Assembly: GCA_020249435.1 (NCBI GenBank)
Contig: JADCFQ010000007.1
Coordinates: 248,001-312,000, forward strand
Length of the DNA: 64,000 nucleotides
Reading direction: 5' to 3'
Origin: Roseomonas sp.
Lineage (GTDB): Bacteria; Pseudomonadota; Alphaproteobacteria; Acetobacterales; Acetobacteraceae
This document shows positions 52,791-62,002 of the stretch, in pieces. A model generated the notes under the pieces. The model saw only the letters and a list, made by a program, of their open reading frames with translations, did no database searches and was not told the DNA's origin. Position 1 is the first letter of the stretch. Each line of letters begins with the position of its first letter. The translations under genes were made by a program, and so were the position numbers.

Positions 52791-54371
52791 TCAAGGCGCC
52801 TGACGCACCCCCATGGCCAAAGTCCGTTCATCCATGCGCGGCGTATGCGTCAGGCCTTTGCGCAGGCCCCAGGTGTTCAGATATTGCACCAGCTGGATCA
52901 GCGGTTCTTCTTCCGCATAGCGGGCAATGGCCTCGTGCCAGATCTTCTCCCGCGCTGCATCATCCAAGGTGGCTGATCCGCGCGCCGCAAACTCATCAAA
53001 AACCGGGCTTGAGAACCGGGCGTTATTATTGGCGCCGGTCAGGCGCTGCCGGTCATGGGTGGCAACCGTATTGACCAGGAAGTTCGAAGCCTCCCCGGTG
53101 GAACTGCCCCAGGCGCCGATCTGCATGCCATATTCAATGCGCGCGCGGCGCGGCACAAAGGCGGTCCAGGGCGCGGCATCCACCGCGGTACGGATACCGA
53201 TCCGCGTCCACATTTGCGCCACCGCCTGCGCAAGCCGCGCATCATTCGGCCAACGGTCATTGGGGGTGTGCAGCGTGATGCGGAAACCATCCGGGTAGCC
53301 CGCTTCGGCCAAAAGCCGCTTGGCGCCATCGGGATCAAAACGCCGCGGCTTCACCGCAGCATTATAGCCAAAAGTGCCTTCCGGCAGCCATTGCGCGGTT
53401 GCCGTCGCCGCCCCTTCCATCACGCGTTCCACCAGCGCATCGCGATTGATCGCCATGGAAAGCGCGCGCCGCACGCGCGCATCCTTCCATGGGTTCACCG
53501 GCAAGGGTGTGCCGTTATTATCGGTGATCAGCGGCGTGCCGCCATCACGCGAATAATCCGGCGCCATATAAACGGTGCGAAGGCTAGGCACTTCCGTCAC
53601 GGTCACGCGCGGGTCACGCCTAAGCCGCGCCAGATCGCTGGTTGGAATTTGTTCGATGATGTCCACATCGCCGGCCAGCAAGGCGGCAGTGCGGGACGCA
53701 TCATTCAACAAAAACCGCTGATTGGACCGCGCCCAGGGTTCCTTTTCGCCCCAATAAGCGTCAAAGCGCGCCAGCTCAACGCGATCACCAGACCGATAGG
53801 ACAGCATCCGATACGGCCCTGTGCCAATCGCGGCCTTGCCGGAATTGAAATCCTCACTGCTCGCGCCCTCTGCCGCGTGGCGGGCGATGATGCAGACGGA
53901 AGCAAGGTCAAGCGGCAGCAGCGGATGCGGCGCGCTGGTATGGATGATCAGCGTATGCGCATCAGGTGTTTCAACCTTGGTGATGGCGCGCAGAAATCCG
54001 CCAAAGCCGCCCGGGCTATTCGGCACGCCGGCCTGCACGCGGGCAAAGGTGAAGACCACATCATCGGCGGTGAAGGGCTTGCCATCATGCCAGGTCACGC
54101 CGCGCCTGAGCTTCATTTCCCACACCGTCTCAGACACCACGCGCCAGCTTTCCGCAAGGCTCGGCTGCGGGCGGGCGCGTTCATCGCGCTCCACCAGCCG
54201 GTCAAAAATATGGTGCGTCAGCGCGTTATTCGGCCCGACATTATGAAAATGCGGGTCAATGGTGGTGACCGGCGCGCCGAGGCCAACCGTCAGCGTCTGC
54301 GCGCTTGGCGCATTGATCATAAAGGGCAGCGCAATCAGGGCAGCCAGCAGGGTCTTGGTGGGGGTGTTCAT
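52791..54371 (-). CDS. peptide/nickel-type ABC transporter substrate-binding protein
   Basis: This is a periplasmic family 5 solute-binding protein of 526 residues; such proteins bind oligopeptides, nickel or opines. Its signal peptide is MNTPTKTLLAALIALPFMIN then APSAQ. Typical parts are TIDPHFHNVGPNNALTHHIF, WEMKLRRGVTWHDGKPFTAD and FTFARV, IGTGPYRMLSYRSGDRVELA, and DARVRRALSMAINRDALVER. It starts at the ATG after GGGAGGCTACC; a longer frame adds an unlikely leader. No permease or ATPase gene is adjacent, so it is an orphan. The agmatinase-like gene lies upstream on the same strand. Confidence 0.93.
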   Translation of the reverse strand: MNTPTKTLLAALIALPFMINAPSAQTLTVGLGAPVTTIDPHFHNVGPNNALTHHIFDRLVERDERARPQPSLAESWRVVSETVWEMKLRRGVTWHDGKPFTADDVVFTFARVQAGVPNSPGGFGGFLRAITKVETPDAHTLIIHTSAPHPLLPLDLASVCIIARHAAEGASSEDFNSGKAAIGTGPYRMLSYRSGDRVELARFDAYWGEKEPWARSNQRFLLNDASRTAALLAGDVDIIEQIPTSDLARLRRDPRVTVTEVPSLRTVYMAPDYSRDGGTPLITDNNGTPLPVNPWKDARVRRALSMAINRDALVERVMEGAATATAQWLPEGTFGYNAAVKPRRFDPDGAKRLLAEAGYPDGFRITLHTPNDRWPNDARLAQAVAQMWTRIGIRTAVDAAPWTAFVPRRARIEYGMQIGAWGSSTGEASNFLVNTVATHDRQRLTGANNNARFSSPVFDEFAARGSATLDDAAREKIWHEAIARYAEEEPLIQLVQYLNTWGLRKGLTHTPRMDERTLAMGVRQAP

Positions 54372-54465
54372 GGTAGCCTCCCGGAAGTTCTTGGACGGAA
54401 GGCTAACGCGGGTTTGCAGACCTACGCCAGAGGCTTTTGCCAAAAAATCCGCCGGCGCCGCAGGG

Positions 54466-55362
54466 TCACTTCCGCTTGGCAAACAGGCACAAATACTCCC
54501 AAGCCATGGTCGCGGCGGCGAGTGCGGTAATCTCCGCCACATCATAGGCCGGCGCGACTTCCACAACATCCGCACCGCGAAAATCCACCCCCGCCATGCC
54601 GCGCAATATCGCCTGAGCCTGCCAGCTCGCGAGGCCGCCAATCTCGGGCGTGCCGGTGCCGGGCGCGAAGCCGGGATCAAGCCCGTCAATGTCGAAGGAG
54701 AGATAACAGGGGCCGCTGCCCAGCACATCGCGGATTTGGGAAATGACCGTGTTGATCGGCGCCTGATGCACATCCTGCGCGGAGAGGATCGTCGCCCCCT
54801 GCGCCCGGGTCCAGGCGTAGTTTTCCGGCCAGGCTGGGGCGCGGATACCCACCTGCACCATGCGACGCGGCGCGATCAGCCCTTCCTTGATGGCGTGCCA
54901 GAACACCGTGCCATGGGCGAAAACCTGGCCGAAATTATCCTCACCCGTATCCAGATGCGCATCAATATGCAGCAAACCCAGCGGCTCCCCGATGCGCTTT
55001 TTCAGCGCGCGTAATAGGGCAAGCGTGATGCTGTGTTCGCCACCAAAGGCGAGAAGATGGGCGAGGCCTGTCGCCTGTTCTTCAATCAGTGCCAGGCTTT
55101 TTTCCATATCGCCAAGGGCGATTTCAAATTCACCCAGATCGGAAAGATCAAGCGTGGCGGGTGGCGCCCCCGTGATCGGGTGCCGCCCATCGGTCAGCAT
55201 GCGCGCAGCGGCGCGGATGGCGCGGGGGCCATCGCGTGCGCCGGCGCGGTTGGTGGTGCCGATATCAAGTGGCACGCCGGCCACGCAAAAGGCCGCGCCC
55301 CTGTCATGCGGGCGGGCGCCGAGGAAGGCATGCGGGGCGGCAAAGGTGATGGGCGCGGACAT
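54466..55362 (-). CDS. agmatinase/arginase family (ureohydrolase) protein
   Basis: This is a binuclear manganese ureohydrolase of 298 residues, splitting a guanidino group to release urea. Metal motifs are HLLAFGGEHSITLALL (GGEHS), LLHIDAHLDTGED (DAHxD) and YLSFDIDGLDPGFAPGTGTP (DIDxxDP). Substrates in the family include agmatine, arginine, guanidinobutyrate and formiminoglutamate; none can be chosen from these motifs. A good ribosome site is not obvious. It precedes the orphan binding protein, so the pair may handle a guanidino compound. Confidence 0.9.
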   Translation of the reverse strand: MSAPITFAAPHAFLGARPHDRGAAFCVAGVPLDIGTTNRAGARDGPRAIRAAARMLTDGRHPITGAPPATLDLSDLGEFEIALGDMEKSLALIEEQATGLAHLLAFGGEHSITLALLRALKKRIGEPLGLLHIDAHLDTGEDNFGQVFAHGTVFWHAIKEGLIAPRRMVQVGIRAPAWPENYAWTRAQGATILSAQDVHQAPINTVISQIRDVLGSGPCYLSFDIDGLDPGFAPGTGTPEIGGLASWQAQAILRGMAGVDFRGADVVEVAPAYDVAEITALAAATMAWEYLCLFAKRK

Positions 55363-55479
55363 GGGGAATTACTGCAATCCGCCCGGCCCGCCTGTCCAGG
55401 GGGCAGGGCGCGGCGTGACACAAATCCGCCCGGTGGCGGGACGCTCGGCAAAGTCCTGGCCGAGCGCCATTCGGGCCAT

Positions 55480-56262
55480 TCAGCCCTGGCGTTCCACCAT
55501 CAGCTTCTTGATCTCGCCAATCGCTTCCGCGGGGTTCAGGCCCTTGGGGCAGGTGCGCGTGCAATTCATGATGGTGTGGCAGCGATAGAGCCGGAAGGGG
55601 TCTTCCAGATTATCCAACCGCTCGCCGGTCGCTTCATCACGCGAATCAGCAATCCAACGATAGGCCTGCAACAGCACTGCCGGCCCCAGATAGCGATCAC
55701 CATTCCACCAATAGGACGGGCAGGAGGTGGAGCAGCAGAAGCACAGGATGCACTCCCAAAGCCCATCCAGCTTGGCGCGTTCTTCCTTGGATTGCAGGCG
55801 TTCCGCATCCGGCGGCGGGGGCGTGTCTGATTTCAGCCAGGGCTCCACGCTGCGAAGCTGCGCATAAATCTGCGACAGATCGGGCACCAGATCCTTCACC
55901 ACCGGCATATGCGGCAGCGGGTTGATGCGCACATCGCCCTTCACCTCATCAATGGGCTTCAGGCAAGCAAGCGTATTCAGCCCATCAATATTCATGGAGC
56001 AGGAGCCGCAAATCCCCTCACGGCAGGAACGCCGGAAGGTGAGCGTGCTATCCACCTCATTCTTGATCTTGATCAGCGCGTCCAGCACCATCGGGCCGCA
56101 TTGCTCAAGATCAATTTCATAGGTGTCGTTGCGCGGGTTTTCGCCGGAATCCGGGTCCCAGCGATAGATCTTGAAATTCTTGACCTTCTTCGCACCAGCC
56201 GGCGCCTTATGCGTCTTGCCGGTGCCGACAGTCGAATTCTTGGGAAGCGTGAAAGTGGCCAT
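55480..56262 (-). CDS. sdhB: succinate dehydrogenase iron-sulfur subunit
   Basis: This subunit carries the three Fe-S clusters of Complex II, 260 residues. The ligands are visible: [21 protein letters not shown] for the [2Fe-2S] centre, [16 protein letters not shown] for the [4Fe-4S] and [17 protein letters not shown] for the [3Fe-4S]. The ATG follows TTAGGAG. It is the last gene of the sdhCDAB operon, 11 bases after sdhA. Confidence 0.98.
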   Translation of the reverse strand: MATFTLPKNSTVGTGKTHKAPAGAKKVKNFKIYRWDPDSGENPRNDTYEIDLEQCGPMVLDALIKIKNEVDSTLTFRRSCREGICGSCSMNIDGLNTLACLKPIDEVKGDVRINPLPHMPVVKDLVPDLSQIYAQLRSVEPWLKSDTPPPPDAERLQSKEERAKLDGLWECILCFCCSTSCPSYWWNGDRYLGPAVLLQAYRWIADSRDEATGERLDNLEDPFRLYRCHTIMNCTRTCPKGLNPAEAIGEIKKLMVERQG

Positions 56263-56273
56263 TGTGCCGGCTC

Positions 56274-58085
56274 CTAATAAACGCGCGCCTTGGGGGGGAA
56301 GACCTGCACTTCATTCGTCAGCGTGCGCATCTTCACATCGCGATAATCAAGCTTCACCTCGCGCTTGTCATTCACCCAAGCCAGCGTGTGCTTCATCCAG
56401 GTCTGATCGTCGCGCTCGGGGAAATCCTCATGCGCATGGGCGCCGCGGCTTTCCTTGCGCGCTTCCGCGCCAACTACCGTGGTGATCGCATTGCCGATCA
56501 GATTATCAAGTTCAAGCGCTTCCACCAGATCACTGTTCCAGATCAGGCTGCGATCGGCAATCTTGATATCGCCATAGCTGCCCGCAACCTGCGCCATCTT
56601 GTCAACACCTTCCTTGAGCAATTCTGACGTGCGGAACACCGCTGCATGCGTCTGCATGGTGCGCTGCATGGCAAGGCGTAGTTCGGCCACATTGGTGCCG
56701 CCCTTGGCGTGACGCACGCGATCAAAGCGATCCAGGCTCGCTTCACCGGCCTTCGGCGGCAGCGGCGGCTGGGAAGCGCCGGGCTTGATGGTCTCCGCCG
56801 CGCGATACGCCGCCGCACGACCAAACACCACGAGATCGAGCAGCGAATTCGTGCCCAGGCGGTTCGCGCCATGCACGGAAACGCAAGCCGCTTCACCCAC
56901 CGCCATCAGGCCCGGCACCACACGGTCCTGGTCCTTTGCGGTTGGGTTAAGCACTTCGGTATGAATATTCGTGGGAATGCCGCCCATATTGTAATGCACG
57001 GTCGGCAGGATCGGGATCGGTTCCTTCGTCACATCCACGCCCGAGAAGATCTTCGCGGTTTCCGAAATCCCCGGCAGGCGTTCATGCAGGATCTCGGCGC
57101 CGAGATGTTCCAGATGCAGATGGATATGGTCGCGCTGCGGGCCAACACCACGGCCTTCGCGGATTTCCATGGACATGGCGCGGGAGACAACGTCGCGGCT
57201 CGCCAAATCCTTGGCCGTCGGCGCATAGCGTTCCATGAAACGCTCGCCTTCCGAATTGGTCAGATAGCCGCCTTCACCGCGCGCGCCTTCCGTGATCAGG
57301 CAGCCGGCGCCGTAAATCCCCGTCGGGTGGAATTGCACGAATTCCTGATCCTGCAGGGGAAGGCCCGCGCGCAGCACCATCCCGCCGCCATCACCCGTGC
57401 AGGTATGGGCGGAAGTGCAGGAGAAATAGGCGCGCCCATACCCCCCAGTCGCCAACACCACGCTTTGCGCGCGGAAGCGATGGATGGAGCCGTCTTCCAG
57501 GCACCAGGCGGTCACACCGCGGCAGACACCTTCATCATCCATGATCAGGTCAAGCGCGATGTATTCAACGAAGAATTCGCAGCCATGCTTCAAGGATTGC
57601 TGATAGAGCGTGTGCAGAATGGCGTGCCCGGTACGGTCAGCGGCGGCGCAGGCGCGCATCGCCGGCGTCTTGCCGTAATCCTGCATATGGCCGCCGAAGG
57701 GGCGCTGATAGATGCGGCCATCTTCGGTGCGGCTGAAGGGCACGCCGTAATGTTCAAGCTCGATCACCGCAGGGATGGCTTCGCGGCACATATATTCAAT
57801 GGCGTCCTGGTCGCCCAGCCAGTCAGACCCCTTCACGGTGTCATACATGTGCCAGCGCCAATCATCTTCGCCCATATTGCCAAGCGCGGCGCCGATGCCG
57901 CCTTGTGCTGCCACCGTGTGGCTGCGCGTTGGGAAGACCTTGGTGATGCAGGCGGTCTTCAACCCCGCCGCGCCCATGCCGAAAGTGGCGCGCAGACCGG
58001 CACCACCGGCGCCCACCACCACCACATCATAGGTGTGGTCCACAATCCGATAGGCGCCATTGGAAGGCTTGCTGATCGCATTCAT
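56274..58085 (-). CDS. sdhA: succinate dehydrogenase flavoprotein subunit
   Basis: This FAD subunit oxidises succinate to fumarate in the TCA cycle, 603 residues. The FAD fold starts [20 protein letters not shown], the covalent FAD His lies in [19 protein letters not shown], and the active site is [20 protein letters not shown] then GYLTN. The C terminus ends [12 protein letters not shown]. It starts at the ATG at 58085 and follows sdhD by 67 bases, with sdhB 11 bases after. Confidence 0.98.
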   Translation of the reverse strand: MNAISKPSNGAYRIVDHTYDVVVVGAGGAGLRATFGMGAAGLKTACITKVFPTRSHTVAAQGGIGAALGNMGEDDWRWHMYDTVKGSDWLGDQDAIEYMCREAIPAVIELEHYGVPFSRTEDGRIYQRPFGGHMQDYGKTPAMRACAAADRTGHAILHTLYQQSLKHGCEFFVEYIALDLIMDDEGVCRGVTAWCLEDGSIHRFRAQSVVLATGGYGRAYFSCTSAHTCTGDGGGMVLRAGLPLQDQEFVQFHPTGIYGAGCLITEGARGEGGYLTNSEGERFMERYAPTAKDLASRDVVSRAMSMEIREGRGVGPQRDHIHLHLEHLGAEILHERLPGISETAKIFSGVDVTKEPIPILPTVHYNMGGIPTNIHTEVLNPTAKDQDRVVPGLMAVGEAACVSVHGANRLGTNSLLDLVVFGRAAAYRAAETIKPGASQPPLPPKAGEASLDRFDRVRHAKGGTNVAELRLAMQRTMQTHAAVFRTSELLKEGVDKMAQVAGSYGDIKIADRSLIWNSDLVEALELDNLIGNAITTVVGAEARKESRGAHAHEDFPERDDQTWMKHTLAWVNDKREVKLDYRDVKMRTLTNEVQVFPPKARVY

Positions 58086-58152
58086 TGCTTCATCTCATCC
58101 TGCCAGGCGGCGGGGAATGCGCCCCGGACCCGCCGAAAACCTCAACCAAAAC

Positions 58153-58551
58153 TCACAGCGCGATGCGCAGAACACTCAGTGTCGTTGCCAGCCACAACAA
58201 AATGGCAAGCCCATTCACCGCGCAAATCAAGGCAAAGCGCTTGAGTTCACTGCGCACATAATCTTCGATCACCACCTGCAACCCAGACGCCGCGTGATGA
58301 AACGCCGCCGTCAGAAACGCGAGCAGCAGGACCGCATTGAGCGTATTGCCGATCCATTCCAGCACAACGACATATTCGGCGCCGATCAGGCGCGAAAGCG
58401 AAAAGATCAACCAGATCGAAAGCGGCAAAAGCGCGATGGAGGTCACGCGCTGCATCCACCAATGATGCGTGCCGCCCTTGGCAGAGCCCATGCCACGCAC
58501 GCGCCCCAGCGGCGTACGAAGCGACCGGATCGAGGCGCTGTTTTCAGCCAT
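58153..58551 (-). CDS. sdhD: succinate dehydrogenase membrane anchor subunit
   Basis: This 132-residue membrane anchor of Complex II has three hydrophobic segments. AAFHHAASGLQVVIEDYVRS holds the heme-ligand His and the Asp/Tyr pair near the quinone site. The N terminus has LRTPLGRVRGMGSAKGGTHH, the family's signature before the first helix. The ATG follows GGAGGCATCATC. It lies 12 bases after sdhC, the first gene of the operon. Confidence 0.94.
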   Translation of the reverse strand: MAENSASIRSLRTPLGRVRGMGSAKGGTHHWWMQRVTSIALLPLSIWLIFSLSRLIGAEYVVVLEWIGNTLNAVLLLAFLTAAFHHAASGLQVVIEDYVRSELKRFALICAVNGLAILLWLATTLSVLRIAL

Positions 58552-58563
58552 GATGATGCCTCC

Positions 58564-59001
58564 TCAGATCAGGATCAGCAGGAAGGTGATCACGGAAAGC
58601 ACCGCCGTGCCGATCACCACCAGGCGGCCGGAACGATAGGCATCTTCCATGGCGAAGCCGCGGCCCGCATCCCAGAACAAATGCCGGATGCCCGCGCAGG
58701 TGTGATACCAGGCCGCGACAATCAGCCCGAACAGCGCGATCCATCCCAGGAAAGACCCGAAGAACCACTGCGCCGCGCCAAAGGCTACCTGCCCCGTGCC
58801 GGCGGCGATCAGCCACCAGGACAGCAGCAGCAAGCCGCCACACCATGCCACACCGCTGATGCGGTGCAGAATGGACAGCAGACTCGTCATCTGCATCATG
58901 TCATAGACTTGCAAATGCGGCGACAAAGGCCGGCGCGTCAGCGTGCCATCGGAACGGCGACCAATCATGGCCGCTTCCCGCGCATCTTTAATCCTTGCCA
59001 T
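58564..59001 (-). CDS. sdhC: succinate dehydrogenase cytochrome b556 subunit
   Basis: This 145-residue Complex II anchor and heme b subunit begins the sdhCDAB operon. The motif RPLSPHLQVYDMMQMTSLLS leads to HRISGVAWCGGLLLL (quinone-site Ser/Arg) and a later AAWYHTCAGIRHLFWD with the heme His. Three hydrophobic segments are seen. The ATG at 59001 follows GGAGTAGGGTTG; ATGs further inside are less well placed, and the longer frame upstream is not conserved. Confidence 0.94.
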   Translation of the reverse strand: MARIKDAREAAMIGRRSDGTLTRRPLSPHLQVYDMMQMTSLLSILHRISGVAWCGGLLLLSWWLIAAGTGQVAFGAAQWFFGSFLGWIALFGLIVAAWYHTCAGIRHLFWDAGRGFAMEDAYRSGRLVVIGTAVLSVITFLLILI

Positions 59002-59187
59002 CAACCCTACTCCACGAATTCGACTCCGCACGGAAGCCGCGCGGGCGAATTTCTTGTCCACCGTTCTAAGTCGCGCCTGCCATAGCGTCAAATCAGACCG
59101 TTGGTGCTCATACTGGCCGCAAAAGATTGACGAATGCACCACCGGGGCGCAATTTTGACGCCCAATTTGACAGGGGCCCAAGGGCTC

Positions 59188-60423
59188 ATGAGCGCTGCAA
59201 CTCCCGAAGCTGCCGGGGCCGGCCAGGATGCCCGCATCATCGCCCTGATCGGCACCGGGCATTTCCTGTCCCATTTCTACATGCTCTGCCTGCCGCCGCT
59301 GTTTCTGGTCTGGCGCGAGGAATTCGGCGCTTCCTATGCCGAGCTGGGCCTGACGGTGGCGTTGATGAGCGGCACGACCGCCCTGTTGCAAACCCCAGTC
59401 GGCTTCGCGGTGGACCGCTACGGCGCCAGGCCCTTTCTGGTGGGCGGCACGCTGATCATGGCACTCGCCATCTCGGCCATGGCCTTTGCGCCGGGGGTTT
59501 GGGCGCTTTGGTTGCTCGCGATTCTGTCAGGCGTTGGCAATAGCGTGATCCACCCGGCGGATTACGCCATCCTGGCCGGCAGCATCCGGCAGGACCGCAT
59601 GGGCCGCGCCTTTGCCATGCATACCTTTACCGGCAATCTGGGCTTTGCCCTGGCGCCGCCCATTATCGCCCTGCTGATGACGGTGATGGGCTGGCGGGAA
59701 GCCCTGCTGCTGGTTGGCCTGCTCGGCGTGCCGGTGGTGGGCGCCATTCTGCTGCAAAGCCGCATCCTGAAGGACCAGGCCAAGGCCAAATCAGCGGACC
59801 AGGCAGGGCAGAGCGGGCGCGAATTGCTCCTCTCCCGCCCCATGCTGCTGTTTTTCGCCTTCTTCCTGCTCTCGGCCGCGGCCGGGTCGGGCATTCAGGC
59901 CTTTGTCATCACCGTGCTCGGCAAGCTTTGGGCGACACCCATCGCGACGGCTTCGATGGTGCTGACAGGCTATATGGCCGGCGCCACCGGCGGCACGTTG
60001 ATTGGCGGCTGGTTTGTGGATCGCGCCAAGGGCCGTGGGATCATGGCCTTCATGACCATCCTGACGCTTTTTGCCATGGCGATGTTCCTGGTGCTCGGGC
60101 TGGTCGCCATGCCGGAAATTGCCCTGCCTGGGGTCGGGCTGCTCGCCGGCCTTGCCATGGGGGCATCGCGCACCCCGCGCGACGTGATGCTGAAGGATGC
60201 CTGCCCGCCGGGGCAGATTGGCAAGGTGTTTGGCTTTGTCTCCTCTGGCCTGCCGCTGGGCGGCGCGATTACGCCCGTGCCGCTCGGGTTTCTGATTGAT
60301 ATGGGCTACCCGATCCTGGTGCTGACGGTGGTGGCTGGGCTGCTGGGGCTGTCCTTGCTCTGCGCCGGTAGTGCGCGGGCCAGCAGCAATGCCGCAAAGC
60401 CCCGCGCGGTTGCGGCGGAATGA
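59188..60423 (+). CDS. MFS transporter
   Basis: This major facilitator superfamily protein of 411 residues has 12 hydrophobic segments. The first loop motif is DRYGARPFLVGGTLI (D-R-x-G-x-R-x), followed by GNSVIHPADYAILAGSI and GRAFAMHTFTGNLGFALAPP, resembling the fosmidomycin-resistance-like branch. The substrate is unknown. The start at 59188 follows AGGGGCCCAAGGGCTC. It begins a plus-strand group (MFS, TRIC-type, EamA) with spacings of 6 and 3 bases, likely one transcript. Confidence 0.9.
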   Translation: MSAATPEAAGAGQDARIIALIGTGHFLSHFYMLCLPPLFLVWREEFGASYAELGLTVALMSGTTALLQTPVGFAVDRYGARPFLVGGTLIMALAISAMAFAPGVWALWLLAILSGVGNSVIHPADYAILAGSIRQDRMGRAFAMHTFTGNLGFALAPPIIALLMTVMGWREALLLVGLLGVPVVGAILLQSRILKDQAKAKSADQAGQSGRELLLSRPMLLFFAFFLLSAAAGSGIQAFVITVLGKLWATPIATASMVLTGYMAGATGGTLIGGWFVDRAKGRGIMAFMTILTLFAMAMFLVLGLVAMPEIALPGVGLLAGLAMGASRTPRDVMLKDACPPGQIGKVFGFVSSGLPLGGAITPVPLGFLIDMGYPILVLTVVAGLLGLSLLCAGSARASSNAAKPRAVAAE

Positions 60424-60429
60424 GACCAG

Positions 60430-61074
60430 ATGAGTGCCTTTGATGAGGGGGTAACCTTATCCTCCTGGGTCGCCGTGGCGGTGGTCGCGGCTTCCGGGGC
60501 GCTCAGTGCATCACGCAAGCAGCTTGATCCGGTGGGCTTCATCCTGATTGCGTGTGTCACGGCCTTTGGCGGCGGCACGGTGAGGGATTTGATCCTGGGT
60601 GCACCGGTGTTTTGGCTGAAGGCGCCAGGCATGGTGCTGCTGGCGGCAGGGGTTGCACTGCTGGTGTTCTTCACGGCGCATCTGGTCGAACGCCGCTTCC
60701 TCGCCCTGCTTTGGGCGGATGCCGTGGGGCTTGGCATTTTCGCGGTGCTTGGCGCCGAAGCAGCCTTGCGTTGGGGCGCGGACCTTTGGGTCGCGATCCT
60801 GATGGGCACCATCACGGCAACCTTCGGCGGCATCTTGCGCGACATCATCTGCGCGGAATTGCCGCTGATCCTGCGCCGAGAAATCTACGCCACCGCCGCG
60901 GCTTTTGGTGCTGCGGTTTTCGTTGCACTGATGCTTGCCGGGTTGCCGCGCGATATCGCGCTGCCGGTTGGCGCCCTTGCCGGTTTCGCGCTGCGCGGCG
61001 CGGCCATTCTGCGCGGCTGGTCCATGCCGACCTATAAGGCGCGGCCCGGTCGCGATTACCCGGACGAACGATAG
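60430..61074 (+). CDS. TRIC-type / YicG-like (UPF0126) membrane protein
   Basis: This 214-residue membrane protein is built of two repeats, each about three helices. Repeat 1 has VAVAVVAASGALSASRKQLD and FIACVTAFGGGTVRDLILGA-like residues; repeat 2 has FAVLGAEAALRWG and GTITATFGGILRDIICAELP. The G-G-G-x-x-R-D pattern is the signature of the prokaryotic TRIC cation channel/YicG family (trimeric K+ channel). It lies in a three-gene plus-strand group. Confidence 0.9.
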   Translation: MSAFDEGVTLSSWVAVAVVAASGALSASRKQLDPVGFILIACVTAFGGGTVRDLILGAPVFWLKAPGMVLLAAGVALLVFFTAHLVERRFLALLWADAVGLGIFAVLGAEAALRWGADLWVAILMGTITATFGGILRDIICAELPLILRREIYATAAAFGAAVFVALMLAGLPRDIALPVGALAGFALRGAAILRGWSMPTYKARPGRDYPDER

Positions 61075-61077
61075 AAT

Positions 61078-61941
61078 ATGTCGCCCTACGCCATCGCGGT
61101 TTTATTCACCCTGGCGAGCACAGCGCTTTACGCCCTTGGTTATGCGCTGGCGAAGGTTTTGGCGGAAAGCCTGCATCCGTTTGAGATCACCTTTCTGCGC
61201 TCCGCCCTGGTGCTGGCTTCCGTCATGGCGCTGACCATGGTGAAGCCCGCACCGCTTGCCACCATCACGCGCATCGCCTTGCCTGCACGGCCTTGGGCGC
61301 AGCGCATGACGGGTGCGATGCTGATCTTTTCCACCACGCTTGGCGTGATTGGCTATTGGCTGGTGCCGATCACGGAAGCCGCCGCGCTCGGCTTCACCGC
61401 GCCGGTGATCCTGGCCGCGCTTGGCGCCATTTGGCTCAAGGAAGAAGTCTCCGCCCGACGCTGGATTGCGGTGCTGCTTGGCTTTGCCGGCATGCTGGTG
61501 GTGGTGCGCCCGGGTGGCGAGCTGTTCACCTGGTATGCCGCGATCCCCGTCGCCTCAGCCTTGTCTTACGCCACCTACCAAGTCATGGCGCGGCGCATTC
61601 GTGATGTCGCGTCGGCAGAAGACATCACCACCCAAGGCGCGCTGATGGGCGTTGTGCTGCTGGCGCCGACGATGCTGGTGCTTTGGCGGAGCCCCGATCT
61701 GCTCACCTGGGGGCTGATTGTGATCTATACCTTGCTGCAAACGGCAGCTTTGCTGTTTCTGGCCGGCGCGGTGCGGCGCGCGGAGGTCTCAGCCCTCGCG
61801 CCCTGGCAATATGCGCGGATTGCATTCGCCCTTGCCCTTGATGCGGTGATGTTTGATCGCTGGCCCGGGCTTTGGGCCTTGGCCGGGTGTTTATTGATTG
61901 CGGCGGGGGGCTTGGTGCTGGCCTGGCCGGCACGCAAATAG
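61078..61941 (+). CDS. DMT superfamily transporter (EamA domain)
   Basis: This is a drug/metabolite transporter of 287 residues with two EamA repeats of five helices each. Repeat 1 contains ALGYALAKVLAESLHPFEIT, with GYWLVPITEAAALGFTAPVI; repeat 2 contains AIPVASALSYATYQVMARRI and SALAPWQYARIAFALALDAV. Family members export metabolites such as amino acids or purines; the substrate is unknown. It follows the TRIC-type gene by 3 bases. Confidence 0.93.
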   Translation: MSPYAIAVLFTLASTALYALGYALAKVLAESLHPFEITFLRSALVLASVMALTMVKPAPLATITRIALPARPWAQRMTGAMLIFSTTLGVIGYWLVPITEAAALGFTAPVILAALGAIWLKEEVSARRWIAVLLGFAGMLVVVRPGGELFTWYAAIPVASALSYATYQVMARRIRDVASAEDITTQGALMGVVLLAPTMLVLWRSPDLLTWGLIVIYTLLQTAALLFLAGAVRRAEVSALAPWQYARIAFALALDAVMFDRWPGLWALAGCLLIAAGGLVLAWPARK

Positions 61942-62002
61942 ACAGCGCGCTCCGCTGTTCCCGCCACGCGCCATTGTCAAAAAACTGCGCAGGCCGAGAC
62001 CC